Assembly: GCF_016862955.1 (NCBI RefSeq)
Contig: NZ_BONY01000049.1
Coordinates: 1 to 64,000, forward strand
Source of the DNA: Rhizocola hellebori
GTDB taxonomy: Bacteria > Actinomycetota > Actinomycetes > Mycobacteriales > Micromonosporaceae
Length of the DNA stretch: 64,000 nt
Direction of reading: 5' to 3'
Shown here: piece by piece, positions 29,001-37,821 of the stretch
Position numbering within the stretch: position 1 is the stretch's first letter
Layout of the letters: each line of letters begins with the position of its first letter
Notes under the pieces: model-generated
Databases searched by the model: none
Told to the model about the DNA's origin: nothing
Seen by the model: the letters and a program-made list of their open reading frames with translations, nothing else
Made by a program: the position numbers and the translations under genes

Positions 29001-29342
29001 GGAGTCAACGGGGTGCAGGACATCTCCTTCACCTACGATCCCACCGATCTTCCTGGCGACCCCAACGGTCAGGATTTCCTCGTCGGAGCCGAAAACGAGA
29101 ACGGCAGCGGCGGCGCCCAGCTTCCAATGGGGGCCTTGCCGACTGAAGACCTCGTGGTCACCAGCACCGACCCGACACCAGGCGCGTCCGTGTCCTACAC
29201 GGTCAATGTCCGCGGGGTTTCCTCCGGCAGCGGCCTGGTGACCACCGAGATGACGGCCAGTTCAGTCCCAGGCGTCACGGTGGTCAAGACTGGCGTCCAA
29301 GTGCGCCGGAGTGCATCATGTCCCTCCGGCTTCCAAGAGTGA
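26001..29342 (+). CDS. Secreted subtilisin-like serine protease (S8) with PA insert
   Basis: This 1113-residue protein is started at ATG 26001, with GAAAGGGG upstream; an in-frame ATG 54 nt earlier lacks a ribosome site. Signal peptide ends near ...SPSAAAQQ. An I9-like propeptide (about 60-185) precedes the catalytic domain: Asp212 in VIDTG, His290 in GHGTH and Ser605 in GTSMSAPH. A protease-associated insertion (about 430-545, with GKIVACQRG and GMILYN) lies between His and Ser as in plant subtilases. After the catalytic domain come Fn3-like beta domains and a C-terminal module with [21 protein letters not shown] and NHFQVWIG. It degrades extracellular protein. A strong terminator follows. 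Confidence 0.94.
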   Translation: MRPPRWLSAASAGVLVVSIGAISSPSAAAQQAPPFTATTLAATSRVSADKTPSSRLAQTDPSLLGRTDSEKVAIVVKLDVDSVATYAGGVSGFAATSPAVTGQKLTGGAAEQRYEGYLAQKEDAFIKALQEKVPGAKVSQRLRTVYGGVATVVPANTIGELLKIKGVAAIQKDQLRKPLTDSSSAFIGATSLYPGLGGTANAGKGVIVGVIDTGAWPEHPSFADLGNLNTPPAKADGTPRACNFGDNPLTPATDVFVCTKKLIGGDKFLDTYDAVIGDDVYDSARDSNGHGTHTASTSAGNVLSTAPVFGVNRGPLNGIAPGAWVSVYKGLGPQGGFDSDLTAAVQQAVRDGVSVINYSISGGSTPFTDSTELAFLDAYAAGVFVSASAGNSGPGAATTDHVAPWVTTVAASTQTREFLSTLTLTSGADTLVLAGASITAGAGPLPVVLSSAAPYSNNLCTAPAPPGTFTGKIVACQRGVNARVEKGFNVLQGGAAGMILYNATLADVETDNHWLPAVHLADGAQFNAFVAAHPAGVNASFTAGQKHNGQGDVMAAFSSRGPGGFGIKPDITAPGVQILAGNTPTPDAVESGPPGEYFQAIAGTSMSAPHIAGSAALLKALHPDWTPGQIKSAMMTTAKKSVVKEDTVTPADPFDYGSGRVDLTKAGTPGLTFDESAARMFALGNDPMNAVNLNLPSINIPLLPGRVTTTRLARNVTGQNQSYKVTTSAPAGSKITVSPSSFNLAPGDSMRLTITVSSDAPTGQYFGQIKLDPARNSLPDLFLPVAFVPQQGSVSLAQSCGAASVPLHGSTTCTVTATNNSFGDATADFVTTVNSNLNITGATGASVQNPKKATKTAVTLAGASLGVPSIAPGATPAGYLPLDLFGITPIAIGDEDILNFSVPSFKYNGKDYARIGVDSNGYIVVGGGTAEDNNCCALTQIPDPARPNNVLAPFWTDLDGTGTPGIFAATLTDGVDTWLVIEWRVNVFGTTDDNHFQVWIGVNGVQDISFTYDPTDLPGDPNGQDFLVGAENENGSGGAQLPMGALPTEDLVVTSTDPTPGASVSYTVNVRGVSSGSGLVTTEMTASSVPGVTVVKTGVQVRRSASCPSGFQE

Positions 29343-29367
29343 CAGCCAGCTAGCACGTTTTCATGGG

Positions 29368-29404
29368 GGCCGGGGCCTGGTTCGCCAGACCCCGGCCTTT
29401 CTTT
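29368..29404 (+). terminator. Rho-independent terminator of the S8 protease gene
   Basis: A 13-bp GC-rich stem (29368-29380 with 29385-29397, one mismatch) closes a TTCG tetraloop and is followed by TTTCTTT. It lies 25 nt after the protease stop and is the clearest intrinsic terminator in the window. Confidence 0.85.
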
Positions 29405-29466
29405 GCCCGACCGCGGTTTGTCGATATTCGCCCGGGCTGGCGGGCGGCGACACTAGCGTGATCGAC

Positions 29467-29856
29467 ATGACTACCGCAAGCAGGCCAGGCAAGGACACCG
29501 ACGTCGGCGGGGAGATGCGCAAGATCGCCGCGACGATGAAGGCTAAGCCGGGCGACTCCACCAAACCCAAGGGCGGCAAGGCCACCGCGCCCGACGGCGA
29601 CCAGGCCGCCGGTTTCAGCCTGCCTTTCGGCTTGGGCAAGAAGGACACGCCGGCAGCGAACACCCCGACGCCGCAGGCGCAAGCCGCACCGCCTGCGCCG
29701 GCCCGCACCTATACGGTCAAGCCCGGCGACACGCTGTGGGACATCGCGGTCAGCCATTACGGCGACGGACGTCAGTACCGCAAAATAGCCAGTGCCAACA
29801 ACATCGCGGATCCGAACCGGATCAGCTCCGGCCTGGAGCTGACCATCCCGCAATGA
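29467..29856 (+). CDS. LysM domain protein
   Basis: This is a 129-residue protein. The Pro/Ala/Lys-rich N-terminal 75 residues look disordered. The C-terminal LysM domain (about 82-129) is [39 protein letters not shown], a complete peptidoglycan/chitin-binding fold. No signal peptide is visible, so it may act in the cytoplasm or use another route; an upstream GTG at 29458 would not change this. Similar short proteins are common in actinomycetes. Confidence 0.88.
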   Translation: MTTASRPGKDTDVGGEMRKIAATMKAKPGDSTKPKGGKATAPDGDQAAGFSLPFGLGKKDTPAANTPTPQAQAAPPAPARTYTVKPGDTLWDIAVSHYGDGRQYRKIASANNIADPNRISSGLELTIPQ

Positions 29857-29863
29857 GCCCTGT

Positions 29864-30688
29864 TCATCGCCAATGCCGTTTGCTGTACACGATCGGCGGT
29901 GGCGGCCCGTCATGTCTGGGTGGCGGGGGCTGTGCGGCCCTCGCCACAATCGCTATCAGCACTCCAAAGGCGAAGCCGATGACGTGCGCCAGATAGGCCA
30001 CTGAGCCACCGTCGGTGACACCGCTCCCGGTGGCGTAGAGGTATTGCAGGACGAACCAGGTCCCGAGCACTATCCAGGCCGGCAACTTCAGCGGTATGAA
30101 CAGCAGGATGGGCACCAGGCTCCACACCCGCGCCCCCGGGTAGAGGATCAGGTAGGCGCCGAGCACGCCTGAGACCGCGCCGGAGGCCCCCACCAGCGGC
30201 ACGGTGGCGTCAGGGTTGGCCAACGCGAACCCATAGGCCGCGATGTACCCGGTGATCAGATAGAACGCCAGAAAGCGCAGCTTTCCCCAGCGGTCTTCGA
30301 TGTTGTTGCCGAACACGAACAGGAACAGCATGTTGCCCAGCAGGTGCAGCCAGCCTCCATGCAGGAACATCGAATACAGGACCGACAGCGCGGGGATCTT
30401 CTCGTAGGACGGCGCGCCTATCACGCAGGTCTGGCCGGCGCCCACCTCGCCGGTCGGCACCAACGGCAGCTGGGTGTTGTGCAGCATCTCGTCGGGGATG
30501 GCGCCGTAGTGGCCGAAGAATGCCTCCTGCCGGCACAGGTCGCCGAGGCTGAGCTCCTCAATGCCGATCATGGCCGAGGCCGGGGTGCGCAGGAAGATGA
30601 TGACGTTGGCAGCGATGAGGCCGTAGGTCATCCACGGCACACGCCGCACTGGGTTCACATCGTGGACGGGGATTACCACACCGTCCAC
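29864..30688 (-). CDS. Rhomboid family intramembrane serine protease
   Basis: This 274-residue protein starts at GTG 30688. Six to seven hydrophobic helices are visible, with HGGWLHLLGNMLFLFVFGNNIED (the helix 2 H-x-x-x-N region), the catalytic Ser in LVGASGAVSG and the catalytic His in AYLAHVIGF. This is a complete active site, so it should cut transmembrane substrates. It has a Pro-rich cytoplasmic tail. It is last in a same-strand run after the J-domain protein gene (36-nt gap). Confidence 0.92.
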   Translation of the reverse strand: MDGVVIPVHDVNPVRRVPWMTYGLIAANVIIFLRTPASAMIGIEELSLGDLCRQEAFFGHYGAIPDEMLHNTQLPLVPTGEVGAGQTCVIGAPSYEKIPALSVLYSMFLHGGWLHLLGNMLFLFVFGNNIEDRWGKLRFLAFYLITGYIAAYGFALANPDATVPLVGASGAVSGVLGAYLILYPGARVWSLVPILLFIPLKLPAWIVLGTWFVLQYLYATGSGVTDGGSVAYLAHVIGFAFGVLIAIVARAAQPPPPRHDGPPPPIVYSKRHWR

Positions 30689-30724
30689 TGTGCCCTATCG
30701 ACAGGGGCGAAAAACACCCCCGGT

Positions 30725-31609
30725 TTACGACCGGCGCCGCCCGCCGCGGTAACGGGCCGCCTGATCCGCATTGTCGCGGATTGTGGCCATCGTCGTCAGG
30801 TAGTCCCGTGACTCCTGAGTGTGGGTCAACAGCATGGCGATCACCGCGAAGACGAGCCCGATCGGGAAAGCCCAGACCATCATGCTCTGGATCAGGTCGG
30901 GTACCCGGAGCAGGAGCTCCTTGTCGTCGTCGGTGCTGGCGACGGCCGGGGTGAGCGTGTAGCTCATCAGCGTGCCGCACCCCAACCCGATCGGCAGCAG
31001 GATCATGGCGGTCAGCCCCCAGCCGCCCCCGGCGACGCCGCGCCAGCCCTGCCTTATGCCGGTGCCCAGCACCATCGTGATCGCGATCCAGGCCGCGATC
31101 GGCAGGGCGGAAAGCCCGAGCACCTCGGAGACGTTGTTCAGCCTTCCGCCCGGATCGCTGGCCATGGCGGTGCCCAGCGCGCCGATGATGAAGACCAGGG
31201 CGCAGGTGGCTGCCGCCGCATACATGAACCACATCGAGGCGGCGATGGTGCCCGGCCGTCTGGGCCGCAGATCCCAGAAGGAGGGCTCGGTGGCCACTGG
31301 GCGGATCGGCTCGTCGGGCGGCGGCATCTGGACCTTGCCCGTCCCGGGATCGCCCGGATAGAGCAGGTCGGCGGGAAGGTCTGCGCCGCTGTCGAACATG
31401 GCGCGGCGCCGGGGGTCGAGTAGAAGGTCGGCCGCGATGTTGATGACGCGGGCGAATTCGCCGTCGCCGTCGACAAGGTCGGGGTGCGCCTGCCGCTGCA
31501 GGCGGCGGCGCGCTTCCTTGATCTCGGTGTCGGTCGCGTTGGTCGTCAGGCCAAGCAGCTCATAGGGATTGGCCCCGGCGAGGTCACGCAGCAGCGAGTC
31601 GAGGCTCAT
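30725..31609 (-). CDS. Membrane-anchored J-domain protein
   Basis: This is a 294-residue protein. The J domain occupies residues 12-80: PYELLGLTTNATDTEIKEARRRLQRQ followed by the invariant H42-P43-D44. A linker leads to about four transmembrane helices (around 125-150, 170-190, 200-225 and 250-270), so the J domain would recruit Hsp70 to the membrane. The ATG at 31609 overlaps the stop of the upstream gene in an ATGA arrangement. An Hsp70-like gene lies 10 kb away, but partnership is only a guess. Confidence 0.85.
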   Translation of the reverse strand: MSLDSLLRDLAGANPYELLGLTTNATDTEIKEARRRLQRQAHPDLVDGDGEFARVINIAADLLLDPRRRAMFDSGADLPADLLYPGDPGTGKVQMPPPDEPIRPVATEPSFWDLRPRRPGTIAASMWFMYAAAATCALVFIIGALGTAMASDPGGRLNNVSEVLGLSALPIAAWIAITMVLGTGIRQGWRGVAGGGWGLTAMILLPIGLGCGTLMSYTLTPAVASTDDDKELLLRVPDLIQSMMVWAFPIGLVFAVIAMLLTHTQESRDYLTTMATIRDNADQAARYRGGRRRS

Positions 31610-32274
31610 GACGCGATCGCCGCGCTGCGGCAAGTCAGTTGCCAGGTGCCGAGCGTTTCTGACTCGCCGTGCCGGGTGAAACGCGACCCGGAGACGAAGA
31701 CGAGGCGGCTGGTGCCAAAGACGTAGGCCCACACCTGGAGCTCTGTCCCCACTGGACGGTCCCAGCGCAGGTAGAAGGAGCCGTAGCGGACCAGCGAGGA
31801 ACCGTCGTGGTAGGGCGCTTGCAGGTGACGCTGAGCCCGGCCGGGCAGATTGCGCATCAGCAGCTCCATCTGGCCTTCGAACGGCATCGCCGCCTCGGCG
31901 GTGGCCGGGCGCGCCTCGCTGTTGCTCTGACCGGTGACCTCGAAGCTGCGGAAGCTTCCCGGCTGCAGATTGACGCCGCTGACCCGATAAACCTCCTTGC
32001 CCGCTTCGCCGACCGGTTCCACGGTCACCAGGCCGTGCTCCCCGAGCACGACCGCGGTGGCGGAGCGGCCCTTCTCCCGCGATGCCCACCAGGCGAGGAT
32101 GGGACCGCTGCGCTCGCGCGCCCGGTGCCGGATCGGCTCGCTGATGGTCATCCACAGCGTGTCGGGATCTTCGGCTTCGGCGGAAAAGTCCATGGGCACG
32201 GAGCCGAAAGCACCCGAGCCGCCTGCGGCATAGAGCTCAGGCAATGTCGAGCGCATTGGCACTGGCAGGCTCAC
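31606..32274 (-). CDS. Conserved protein of unknown function coupled to the J-domain gene
   Basis: This is a 222-residue protein. GTG 32274 is preceded by GGGGGGAG at good spacing, better than other starts. It is mostly soluble, with mixed alpha/beta character, WMTISEPIRHRARERSG and a GTSRLVFVSGSRF strand near the end. No known domain is recognised and there is no signal peptide. Translational overlap with the J-domain gene suggests they act together, perhaps as client or adaptor of the chaperone. Confidence 0.7.
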   Translation of the reverse strand: MSLPVPMRSTLPELYAAGGSGAFGSVPMDFSAEAEDPDTLWMTISEPIRHRARERSGPILAWWASREKGRSATAVVLGEHGLVTVEPVGEAGKEVYRVSGVNLQPGSFRSFEVTGQSNSEARPATAEAAMPFEGQMELLMRNLPGRAQRHLQAPYHDGSSLVRYGSFYLRWDRPVGTELQVWAYVFGTSRLVFVSGSRFTRHGESETLGTWQLTCRSAAIAS

Positions 32275-32346
32275 AATCGACTCCCCCCGGCGTTCGGACT
32301 GGCCACCTACCTTATTTCCACGCACCGAGCGCTGTCCACCCTGGAC

Positions 32347-32865
32347 CTATTCGCCGGTGTCTCCGTCGATCAGCTCGCGGACGACGTCGAGGTGGCCGGC
32401 GTGCCGCGCATACTCCTGCAAAACATGGAAAAGTATCCATGACAAAGATGGTGCGACGCCATCCTCCTGGAAGCGGCCACCGATCGCGGCCGGATCCTCC
32501 AGCTTCGCCCCGGCGATGATGGCACGGGTCTTTTGCCCGACTTCGTCAAGCGCGGCAAGGAGTTCTGCCAAGGTTTCCTGCGGCCCGACGTGCCAGCGCT
32601 CGGTCTGCAGATCGTGATCGCCCCACGGGCTTGGCACCTGTTGCGCGGCGAAACCCCAGACCAGCCAGCGCTGCTCCATGTAGACCAGATGCTTGAGCAG
32701 CTCGATCGGGGTCCAGCCGGAAGGCAGGACGGCCGTGCGCAGCTCCTGCTCGGTCAGGCCCGCCAATTTCCGCGCGATCACTGACCTTTCCCAATCGAGG
32801 TAGGCCACAAAAAGCTCGGAGGGATCGGAAAGGGACTTAGGCGGCTCAGCCATGGGCTCACTCAT
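32347..32865 (-). CDS. DinB/DUF664 family protein
   Basis: This is a 172-residue protein. The DUF664-type four-helix fold is shown by LDWERSVIARKLAGLTEQELRTAVLPSGWTPIELLKHLVYMEQRWLVW and the C-terminal LFHVLQEYARHAGHLDVVRELIDG, whose H-x-x-x-Y-x-x-H-x-x-H histidines form the metal site. This is the group linked to mycothiol-dependent detoxification in actinomycetes. It is one of three such genes in this window. Role unknown. Confidence 0.85.
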   Translation of the reverse strand: MSEPMAEPPKSLSDPSELFVAYLDWERSVIARKLAGLTEQELRTAVLPSGWTPIELLKHLVYMEQRWLVWGFAAQQVPSPWGDHDLQTERWHVGPQETLAELLAALDEVGQKTRAIIAGAKLEDPAAIGGRFQEDGVAPSLSWILFHVLQEYARHAGHLDVVRELIDGDTGE

Positions 32866-32903
32866 CCCATGATTATCACCCGGGTCGTATGCTGCTGCCT
32901 GTC

Positions 32904-33614
32904 ATGGCAAAGCATCGGCGCCCACAGGATGATCCGCCCGATCCCGTGCCCGCGGAAGAACCCGCGGCCGGGCACCGGGCGCGGCCCGCGCTGAGCATCA
33001 GACGGCATGCCATCGTCGCCGCGGCAGCCGCGAGCCTGTCCCTGATCGGCGCCACCGGCTGGGCGCTGACCCGGCCCGACAGTGGGCCGGGCGATGGTTC
33101 GCCGCGTGCCGCCGCACCCGATGCGATGGCCTCGGCCGGCGGCCTGGACGGCTTCGGCCCGGCCAGCCCGGTAGCCTCCAGCGGCGCAGCCAGGCCCAGC
33201 CCGCGCCCATCCGTTGCCCAGCCGCCATCCACCCCGCCTCGAACGGAGGCGAGCCCGGCCCGGTCGATCGCCACCACCGTGGATGGGCTGCAGGCCACCT
33301 ACACGATGCTCACCTGGCAGGGCGGATATCAGGTGACCCTGGTGGTGACCAATCAGACCACCGCGCCGGCGTTGTGGAAGCTGCGCATCGAGTTGCCGGC
33401 CAAGGCCATGTTCGGCCACAGCTGGAGCGCGGAGCTGGCCCGCGACGGGGCCGTGCTCACCTTCACCCCGCCCAAATGGGACAACGGCAATCCCAGGCCG
33501 CTGGCGCCGGGCGCCACGCACACCTTCGGTTTCATCGCGTTGCAGACCAGCGGCGCGTACAGCCTGGTCTCGTGCGCTGTCGATGGGGTGGCGTGCCGGG
33601 CCGTCCAGCCCTAG
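32904..33614 (+). CDS. Membrane-anchored protein with CBM2-like domain
   Basis: This is a 236-residue protein from ATG 32904; ATG 32889 is an alternative and neither has a strong ribosome site. A basic N-terminal segment precedes one hydrophobic helix (about 38-58, HAIVAAAAASLSLIGATGWAL), so it is a type II membrane protein or has an uncleaved signal. A Pro/Ser/Ala linker leads to a C-terminal beta domain of about 100 residues: YQVTLVVTNQTTAPALWKLRIELP..WDNGNPRPLAPGATHTFGFI, which matches cellulose-binding CBM2 strands. Several surface aromatics typical of CBM2 are absent, so cellulose binding is doubtful. Confidence 0.7.
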   Translation: MAKHRRPQDDPPDPVPAEEPAAGHRARPALSIRRHAIVAAAAASLSLIGATGWALTRPDSGPGDGSPRAAAPDAMASAGGLDGFGPASPVASSGAARPSPRPSVAQPPSTPPRTEASPARSIATTVDGLQATYTMLTWQGGYQVTLVVTNQTTAPALWKLRIELPAKAMFGHSWSAELARDGAVLTFTPPKWDNGNPRPLAPGATHTFGFIALQTSGAYSLVSCAVDGVACRAVQP

Positions 33615-33641
33615 ACCAGTCCAGAACCAGCATCAGACCAG
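33613..33641 (+). promoter_or_regulatory. SARP-box-like triple direct repeat upstream of the SARP-NB-ARC gene
   Basis: Three heptads AGACCAG, GAACCAG and AGACCAG start at 33613, 33624 and 33635, each separated by 4 bp, giving an exact 11-bp period. This is the known geometry of SARP (AfsR/ActII-ORF4 type) binding sites. It overlaps the end of the CBM2-like gene and lies about 100 bp upstream of the SARP-type gene at 33739, suggesting autoregulation. Confidence 0.55.
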
Positions 33642-33738
33642 AGGCCCTCCCCATGCTGTGAAAGGTCGCTGCGACACCCATCCAGCGCCCGAGCCGCTCC
33701 GAATCGGCTACAGACCATGGGGAAGGGAGCAGCCGATC

Positions 33739-35382
33739 ATGCGGATCCGGATGTTGGGGCCTCTGCGCGTCGACGACGACCAGCGCAGCATGGTGATCAC
33801 GGCGGGCCAGCGGCGCACCGTGCTCACTATGCTTGCGCTGCACGCAGGTCAAGTCGTGCGCACCGAGCGCCTGATCGACGAGCTGTGGGCGGACTGCGTG
33901 CCGCCCAGCGCGATGCGTACGGTCCAGGGATACGTCTTCCGGCTGCGCCGCGTGCTCGGGCCGGGCGTGCTGCAGACCCGCCGCCACGGTTACGAGCTGG
34001 CACTACCGGCCGAATCCGTTGACGCGCTTATGTTTGAGCAGCAGCTCGAGCGGGGCCGGCGGGAGCTGGCGCAGCACGAGTGGGACGCCGCCATCCGGAC
34101 GCTGACCCGGGCCCTGGCCCTGTGGCGGGGCCCGGCTCTGGCCAACGTTCCCGCGGGGACGGCGCTCAATGCCGCCGCAGCCCGGCTGAATGAGGCCCGC
34201 CTCCAGGCGTTGGAGGACCGCCTGGAGGCGCTGCGGAGACGGGCACGCGGCAGCGCCATCGTCCACTGTGGACCGACTCCGGCCCAGCTGCCGCCCGACA
34301 TCGCGGGCTTCGCCGGGCGGGAGGCCGAGCTGGGCCGCCTGGACACCTTGACCTGGCACGGCTCACCCGACATCGTCACCGTCGCCGGTGCGGCCGGGAT
34401 CGGCAAGACCGCTCTGGCCGTGCACTGGGCGCACCGCAGGCGGGACAGCTTCGCGGATGGCCAGCTCTTCGTCAACCTTCGCGGGCACGCGGCCGGCCCG
34501 CCCGTCCAGCCGCTGGACGCGCTGGCAAGGTTCTTGCGCGCCATGGGTTTGCCCGACCACGACATCCCGGACCGGGTCGACGATGCGGCCGGGCTGTATC
34601 GCGGTTTGCTGGCCAAGCGGCGCTGCCTGGTGCTGCTGGACAATGCCGGCGACGCCGGCCAGGTGCGGCCGCTGCTGCCCGGCGGCGGGGAAAGCCTGGT
34701 CCTGGTGACCAGCCGGGACAGCCTGATCGGGCAGGCGGCCGGCCCTGATCCGGCGACGCTGTGTCTTGACGTGCTGACGTGCGCCGATGCCGGGCTGCTG
34801 CTGTCAGCGACGCTGGGCGAGAACCGCCTGCGAACCGAGCCGGGGGCCGGCTCCGAACTGGCCGCGCTCTGCGACCACCTGCCGCTCCCGCTGCGCATCG
34901 CGGCCGCCGATCTGGCGGCCCGGCCGTGGGCGAGCATCGGCCAGCTCGCGATGCGGCTACGGCTGCGGCGGATTGCCACCTCCTATGACCGCCATGACGC
35001 GCTGGCCGCCGTGCGGCCCATGCTCGATCTTTCCTACCGCGCCCTGAGCGAGCCGGACCGGCTGCTGTTCCGGTGGCTTGGTCTGCCCGCCACCCAGGAC
35101 TTCTCCGTCTCGTCGGCCGCGGCGCTGGCCGGCACCGACGAGCTTGCCGCGGCCGAGATCCTGCACCGGCTGGCCGCCGCCCGCCTGGTTGACGAGCAGG
35201 GCGACGGCCGCTACGCCATGCATGATCTGGTCCGTGCCTACGCCGCCGAGCGGCTCGCCACCACCCAGACCGCGGCCGAGCAGGCGACCGCGATCGGGCG
35301 CCTGCACAGCTTCTACCTGGCCCGCGTCGACTACGCGACAAAGCTGATCTATCCGCGGGCTACCGCCGACGTGAGCCGCTAG
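33739..35382 (+). CDS. AfsR/SARP family NB-ARC regulator with shortened BTAD and no TPR domain
   Basis: This 547-residue protein starts at ATG 33739 with GAAGGGAG upstream. The winged-helix DNA-binding domain is residues 1-95 ([44 protein letters not shown]). The BTAD begins normally but stops after [16 protein letters not shown]; about 70 residues that normally complete it are missing. The NB-ARC domain starts at [12 protein letters not shown] (about 190), with P-loop [10 protein letters not shown], Walker B CLVLLDNA and the LVLVTSR sensor. The protein ends after [10 protein letters not shown], exactly where TPR repeats begin in AfsR-type proteins. It should be an ATP-switched transcription activator, but the deletions may alter it. 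Confidence 0.85.
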   Translation: MRIRMLGPLRVDDDQRSMVITAGQRRTVLTMLALHAGQVVRTERLIDELWADCVPPSAMRTVQGYVFRLRRVLGPGVLQTRRHGYELALPAESVDALMFEQQLERGRRELAQHEWDAAIRTLTRALALWRGPALANVPAGTALNAAAARLNEARLQALEDRLEALRRRARGSAIVHCGPTPAQLPPDIAGFAGREAELGRLDTLTWHGSPDIVTVAGAAGIGKTALAVHWAHRRRDSFADGQLFVNLRGHAAGPPVQPLDALARFLRAMGLPDHDIPDRVDDAAGLYRGLLAKRRCLVLLDNAGDAGQVRPLLPGGGESLVLVTSRDSLIGQAAGPDPATLCLDVLTCADAGLLLSATLGENRLRTEPGAGSELAALCDHLPLPLRIAAADLAARPWASIGQLAMRLRLRRIATSYDRHDALAAVRPMLDLSYRALSEPDRLLFRWLGLPATQDFSVSSAAALAGTDELAAAEILHRLAAARLVDEQGDGRYAMHDLVRAYAAERLATTQTAAEQATAIGRLHSFYLARVDYATKLIYPRATADVSR

Positions 35383-35669
35383 GGCATCGACATCTGCACG
35401 TCGAGGTTGTAGAACTTCGGGCCGCTCGTGCACAGAGCCGCCATCTCCTTGGCGAAGGAGTCGGTCTCGGGCCGCGCGCTGTTTTCCATGGCCACCTCGT
35501 AGGAGGGGAACTCCACGATGGTGAAGTAGCGGTTGGGCCGGTCGCGGTCACGCGTCACCGCCATCCGGAACCCTTGCGGCATATCACCTTCGGCCATTCT
35601 CGCGTCGCCCAGCGCTTTGATCTCGTCAGGCCGGTCGGTCTCGTACTCGATGATCTGAATAAAGCCCAT
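35379..35669 (-). CDS. Small dimeric alpha-beta barrel (ABM-like) protein
   Basis: This 96-residue protein starts at ATG 35669 ([17 protein letters not shown]); the open frame runs 17 residues further but with poor coding character. Alternating strands and helices ([39 protein letters not shown]) fit the ferredoxin-like antibiotic-biosynthesis-monooxygenase fold. No catalytic residue can be assigned. Its stop is shared with the convergent SARP-NB-ARC gene (CTAG). Confidence 0.7.
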   Translation of the reverse strand: MGFIQIIEYETDRPDEIKALGDARMAEGDMPQGFRMAVTRDRDRPNRYFTIVEFPSYEVAMENSARPETDSFAKEMAALCTSGPKFYNLDVQMSMP

Positions 35670-35702
35670 GGTCCGAAATGTACCATTTCGGGCCTCGTTC
35701 AT

Positions 35703-35739
35703 AAACAGTTTTGGGGACATAGACCGGCGACAACTGTTT
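35703..35739. promoter_or_regulatory. Inverted repeat in divergent promoter region
   Basis: AAACAGTT (35703-35710) and AACTGTTT (35732-35739) are perfect 8-bp arms 21 bp apart, between the divergent barrel-protein and S8 protease genes. Possible operator; regulator unknown. Confidence 0.35.
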
Positions 35740-35782
35740 TTCAGGCTGACCTCCCGCGTTCCTGCGCTTCTACCTTCTGCGC

Positions 35783-35801
35783 AGCGCCCGGCCCGGGCGC
35801 T
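35783..35801 (+). promoter_or_regulatory. 19-bp palindrome next to the protease ribosome site
   Basis: AGCGCCCGG-C-CCGGGCGCT is perfectly symmetric and ends 2 nt before the GAGGAGGAGG ribosome site of the S8 protease. As RNA it would form a GC-rich stem that could hide or expose the site; as DNA it could be an operator. Confidence 0.45.
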
Positions 35802-35819
35802 TTGAGGAGGAGGTCACCT

Positions 35820-37763
35820 TTGTTGCCACGAGCATCGGCCATCGGCTGTGCACTGCTCGTCGCGTTCGCCGGGGCACTGAGCCTGGGCGCACCGGCGCAA
35901 GCGGAACCCGAAGGCGCCATCCTGTACGCGGACAGCCCAACCGCGGTTGCGGGAAGATTCATCGTTGTCCTCAACGACACCGGGGTCAGCGAAGCGACCG
36001 CGGTCGCCGCCAAGGCACAGGACCTGGCCGGCCGCTTCGGCGGGCAGACCCGCCACGTCTACACCGCAGGCGTGCGCGGCTTCTCCGTCGCCATGTCGGC
36101 CAAGCAGGCCCAGCGGATGGCGGCCGACCCCGCGGTCGCCTACGTGGAACAGGTACAGCAAATGTCCATAACGGACACCCAGAACAACCCACCCAACTGG
36201 GGAGACGACCGGATCGACCAGCGCAACCTACCGCTGAACCAGGCGTTCACCTATCCGGCCAACCCGGGTCAAGGGGTGACCGTCTACGTGGCGGACACCG
36301 GCATCAACCCCAATCATGTCGACTTCAGCGGCCGGGTCCGCCAGGGCACCGACATCGTCGACGGGGACAGCAATCCCGCCGACTGCCACGGCCACGGCAC
36401 CCACGTGGCCGGAACCGCGGTCGGCACCAGCTACGGCATCGCCAAGAAGGCCAACGTCGTCGCCGTTCGCGTGCTGAACTGCCAGGGCTCGGGCTTCGAC
36501 GACGACTTCATCGCGGCCTTCAACTGGATCCGTACCAACGCCGTGAAACCGGCCGTCGTCAACTACAGCATCGGTTGCACCAGCCGCTGCACCAGCCAGG
36601 CGCTGGAAACAGCGGTCAGCAACCTGATCTCGTCGGGGATCCAGTTCGTGCAGGCGGCCGGCAACGCTTCCGACGACGCCTGCTTCTACAGCCCGCAGCG
36701 GCTGGCCGCGGCCATCACCGTGGGCAACAGCAACAGTTCCGATGCGCGCAACAGCAGCAGCAACTACGGCACATGTCTGGACATCTTCGCGCCCGGAACA
36801 AGCATCGTGTCGGCGTCCTACTCGAACAACAACGGCAGCGCCACCATGACCGGAACATCAATGGCCTCACCGCATGTGGCCGGTTCGGTGGCCCTGTATC
36901 TGGGGGCCAATCCCAGCGCGACCCCGGCCGAAGTGCGCAACGCGCTGGTGAACAACGGCACCACCGGCAAAATCACCAGCCCGGGCAGCGGCTCGCCAAA
37001 CGTGTTGCTGTACACCGGATTCATCGGCGGTGGCACCCCCGGCAATCCGTCGGTGAGCAACCCCGGCAACCAGAGCACCGCCGTCGGACAGGCCGTCGAT
37101 CTGCAGCTGCAGGCCAGCGGGGGCACCACGCCCTACACCTGGAGCGCGAGCGGTCTGCCCGCCGGGCTTTCCATCGCGGCAGCCACCGGCCGGATCACCG
37201 GCAGCCCTACGGCCGCAGGCACTTCCAACGTCACGGTGACCGTGACCGATTCGGCCAGCCGGACCGGCACAGCCAATTTCACCTGGACGGTCACCACCGG
37301 TCAGCCGGGCTGCAACCCGGTCCAGGTGGTCGGCAACTCCGGATTCGAAAGCGGCTCAACACCTTGGACGGCTTCGCAATACGTCATCGGCACCTGGACC
37401 GAGTACCCGGCGCGAAGCGGAACCCGCAATGCCTGGCTTGGCGGCAGGGGCAACGCCCACACCGACACGCTCTCGCAGTCGATCTCCATCCCGTCCGGGT
37501 GCACCAGCGTCACCCTTCGCTACTGGCTACAGATTGACACGGACGAGTATGAGAGCGCGGTCTACGACCGGCTGACCGTCACCCTCGGCAGCACCACCGT
37601 GGCCAGCTACTCCAACCTCAACCCCAGCACCGGTTACGTGGAACGGGTGGTCAATGTCAGCCAGTTCGCCGGGCAGACCGTCGCGCTGAAGTTCACCGGC
37701 GTCGAAGACTGGTCGCTGCAAACAAGTTTCGTGGTCGACGACGTGACCGTCACCGCCAGCTGA
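35820..37763 (+). CDS. Secreted subtilisin/proteinase K-like serine protease (S8)
   Basis: This 647-residue protein begins at TTG 35820, 7 nt after GGAGGAGG; TTG 35823 is equivalent. Signal peptide ends at ...APAQAEPEG, followed by an I9 propeptide (about 40-115, [36 protein letters not shown]). Catalytic residues are Asp159 ([13 protein letters not shown]), His192 ([11 protein letters not shown]) and Ser347 ([12 protein letters not shown]), with oxyanion Asn in QAAGNAS. A putative-Ig domain (about 400-490, [18 protein letters not shown]) and a C-terminal jelly-roll module ([17 protein letters not shown]) follow. Extracellular proteinase; the P-domain-like tail may aid binding. Confidence 0.94.
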   Translation: MLPRASAIGCALLVAFAGALSLGAPAQAEPEGAILYADSPTAVAGRFIVVLNDTGVSEATAVAAKAQDLAGRFGGQTRHVYTAGVRGFSVAMSAKQAQRMAADPAVAYVEQVQQMSITDTQNNPPNWGDDRIDQRNLPLNQAFTYPANPGQGVTVYVADTGINPNHVDFSGRVRQGTDIVDGDSNPADCHGHGTHVAGTAVGTSYGIAKKANVVAVRVLNCQGSGFDDDFIAAFNWIRTNAVKPAVVNYSIGCTSRCTSQALETAVSNLISSGIQFVQAAGNASDDACFYSPQRLAAAITVGNSNSSDARNSSSNYGTCLDIFAPGTSIVSASYSNNNGSATMTGTSMASPHVAGSVALYLGANPSATPAEVRNALVNNGTTGKITSPGSGSPNVLLYTGFIGGGTPGNPSVSNPGNQSTAVGQAVDLQLQASGGTTPYTWSASGLPAGLSIAAATGRITGSPTAAGTSNVTVTVTDSASRTGTANFTWTVTTGQPGCNPVQVVGNSGFESGSTPWTASQYVIGTWTEYPARSGTRNAWLGGRGNAHTDTLSQSISIPSGCTSVTLRYWLQIDTDEYESAVYDRLTVTLGSTTVASYSNLNPSTGYVERVVNVSQFAGQTVALKFTGVEDWSLQTSFVVDDVTVTAS

Positions 37764-37786
37764 ACCCGCTCCTCCCGCAAGAAAGG

Positions 37787-37821
37787 GTGAACGGCCTCGT
37801 TTCTGGCGCGGGGCCGCTCAC
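37787..37821. terminator. Bidirectional terminator-like hairpin between convergent genes
   Basis: GTGAACGGCC (37787-37796) pairs with GGCCGCTCAC (37812-37821), 9 of 10 positions, around a 15-nt loop. It separates the convergent protease and HTH genes and overlaps the stop of the latter. No T tract is present. Confidence 0.4.
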
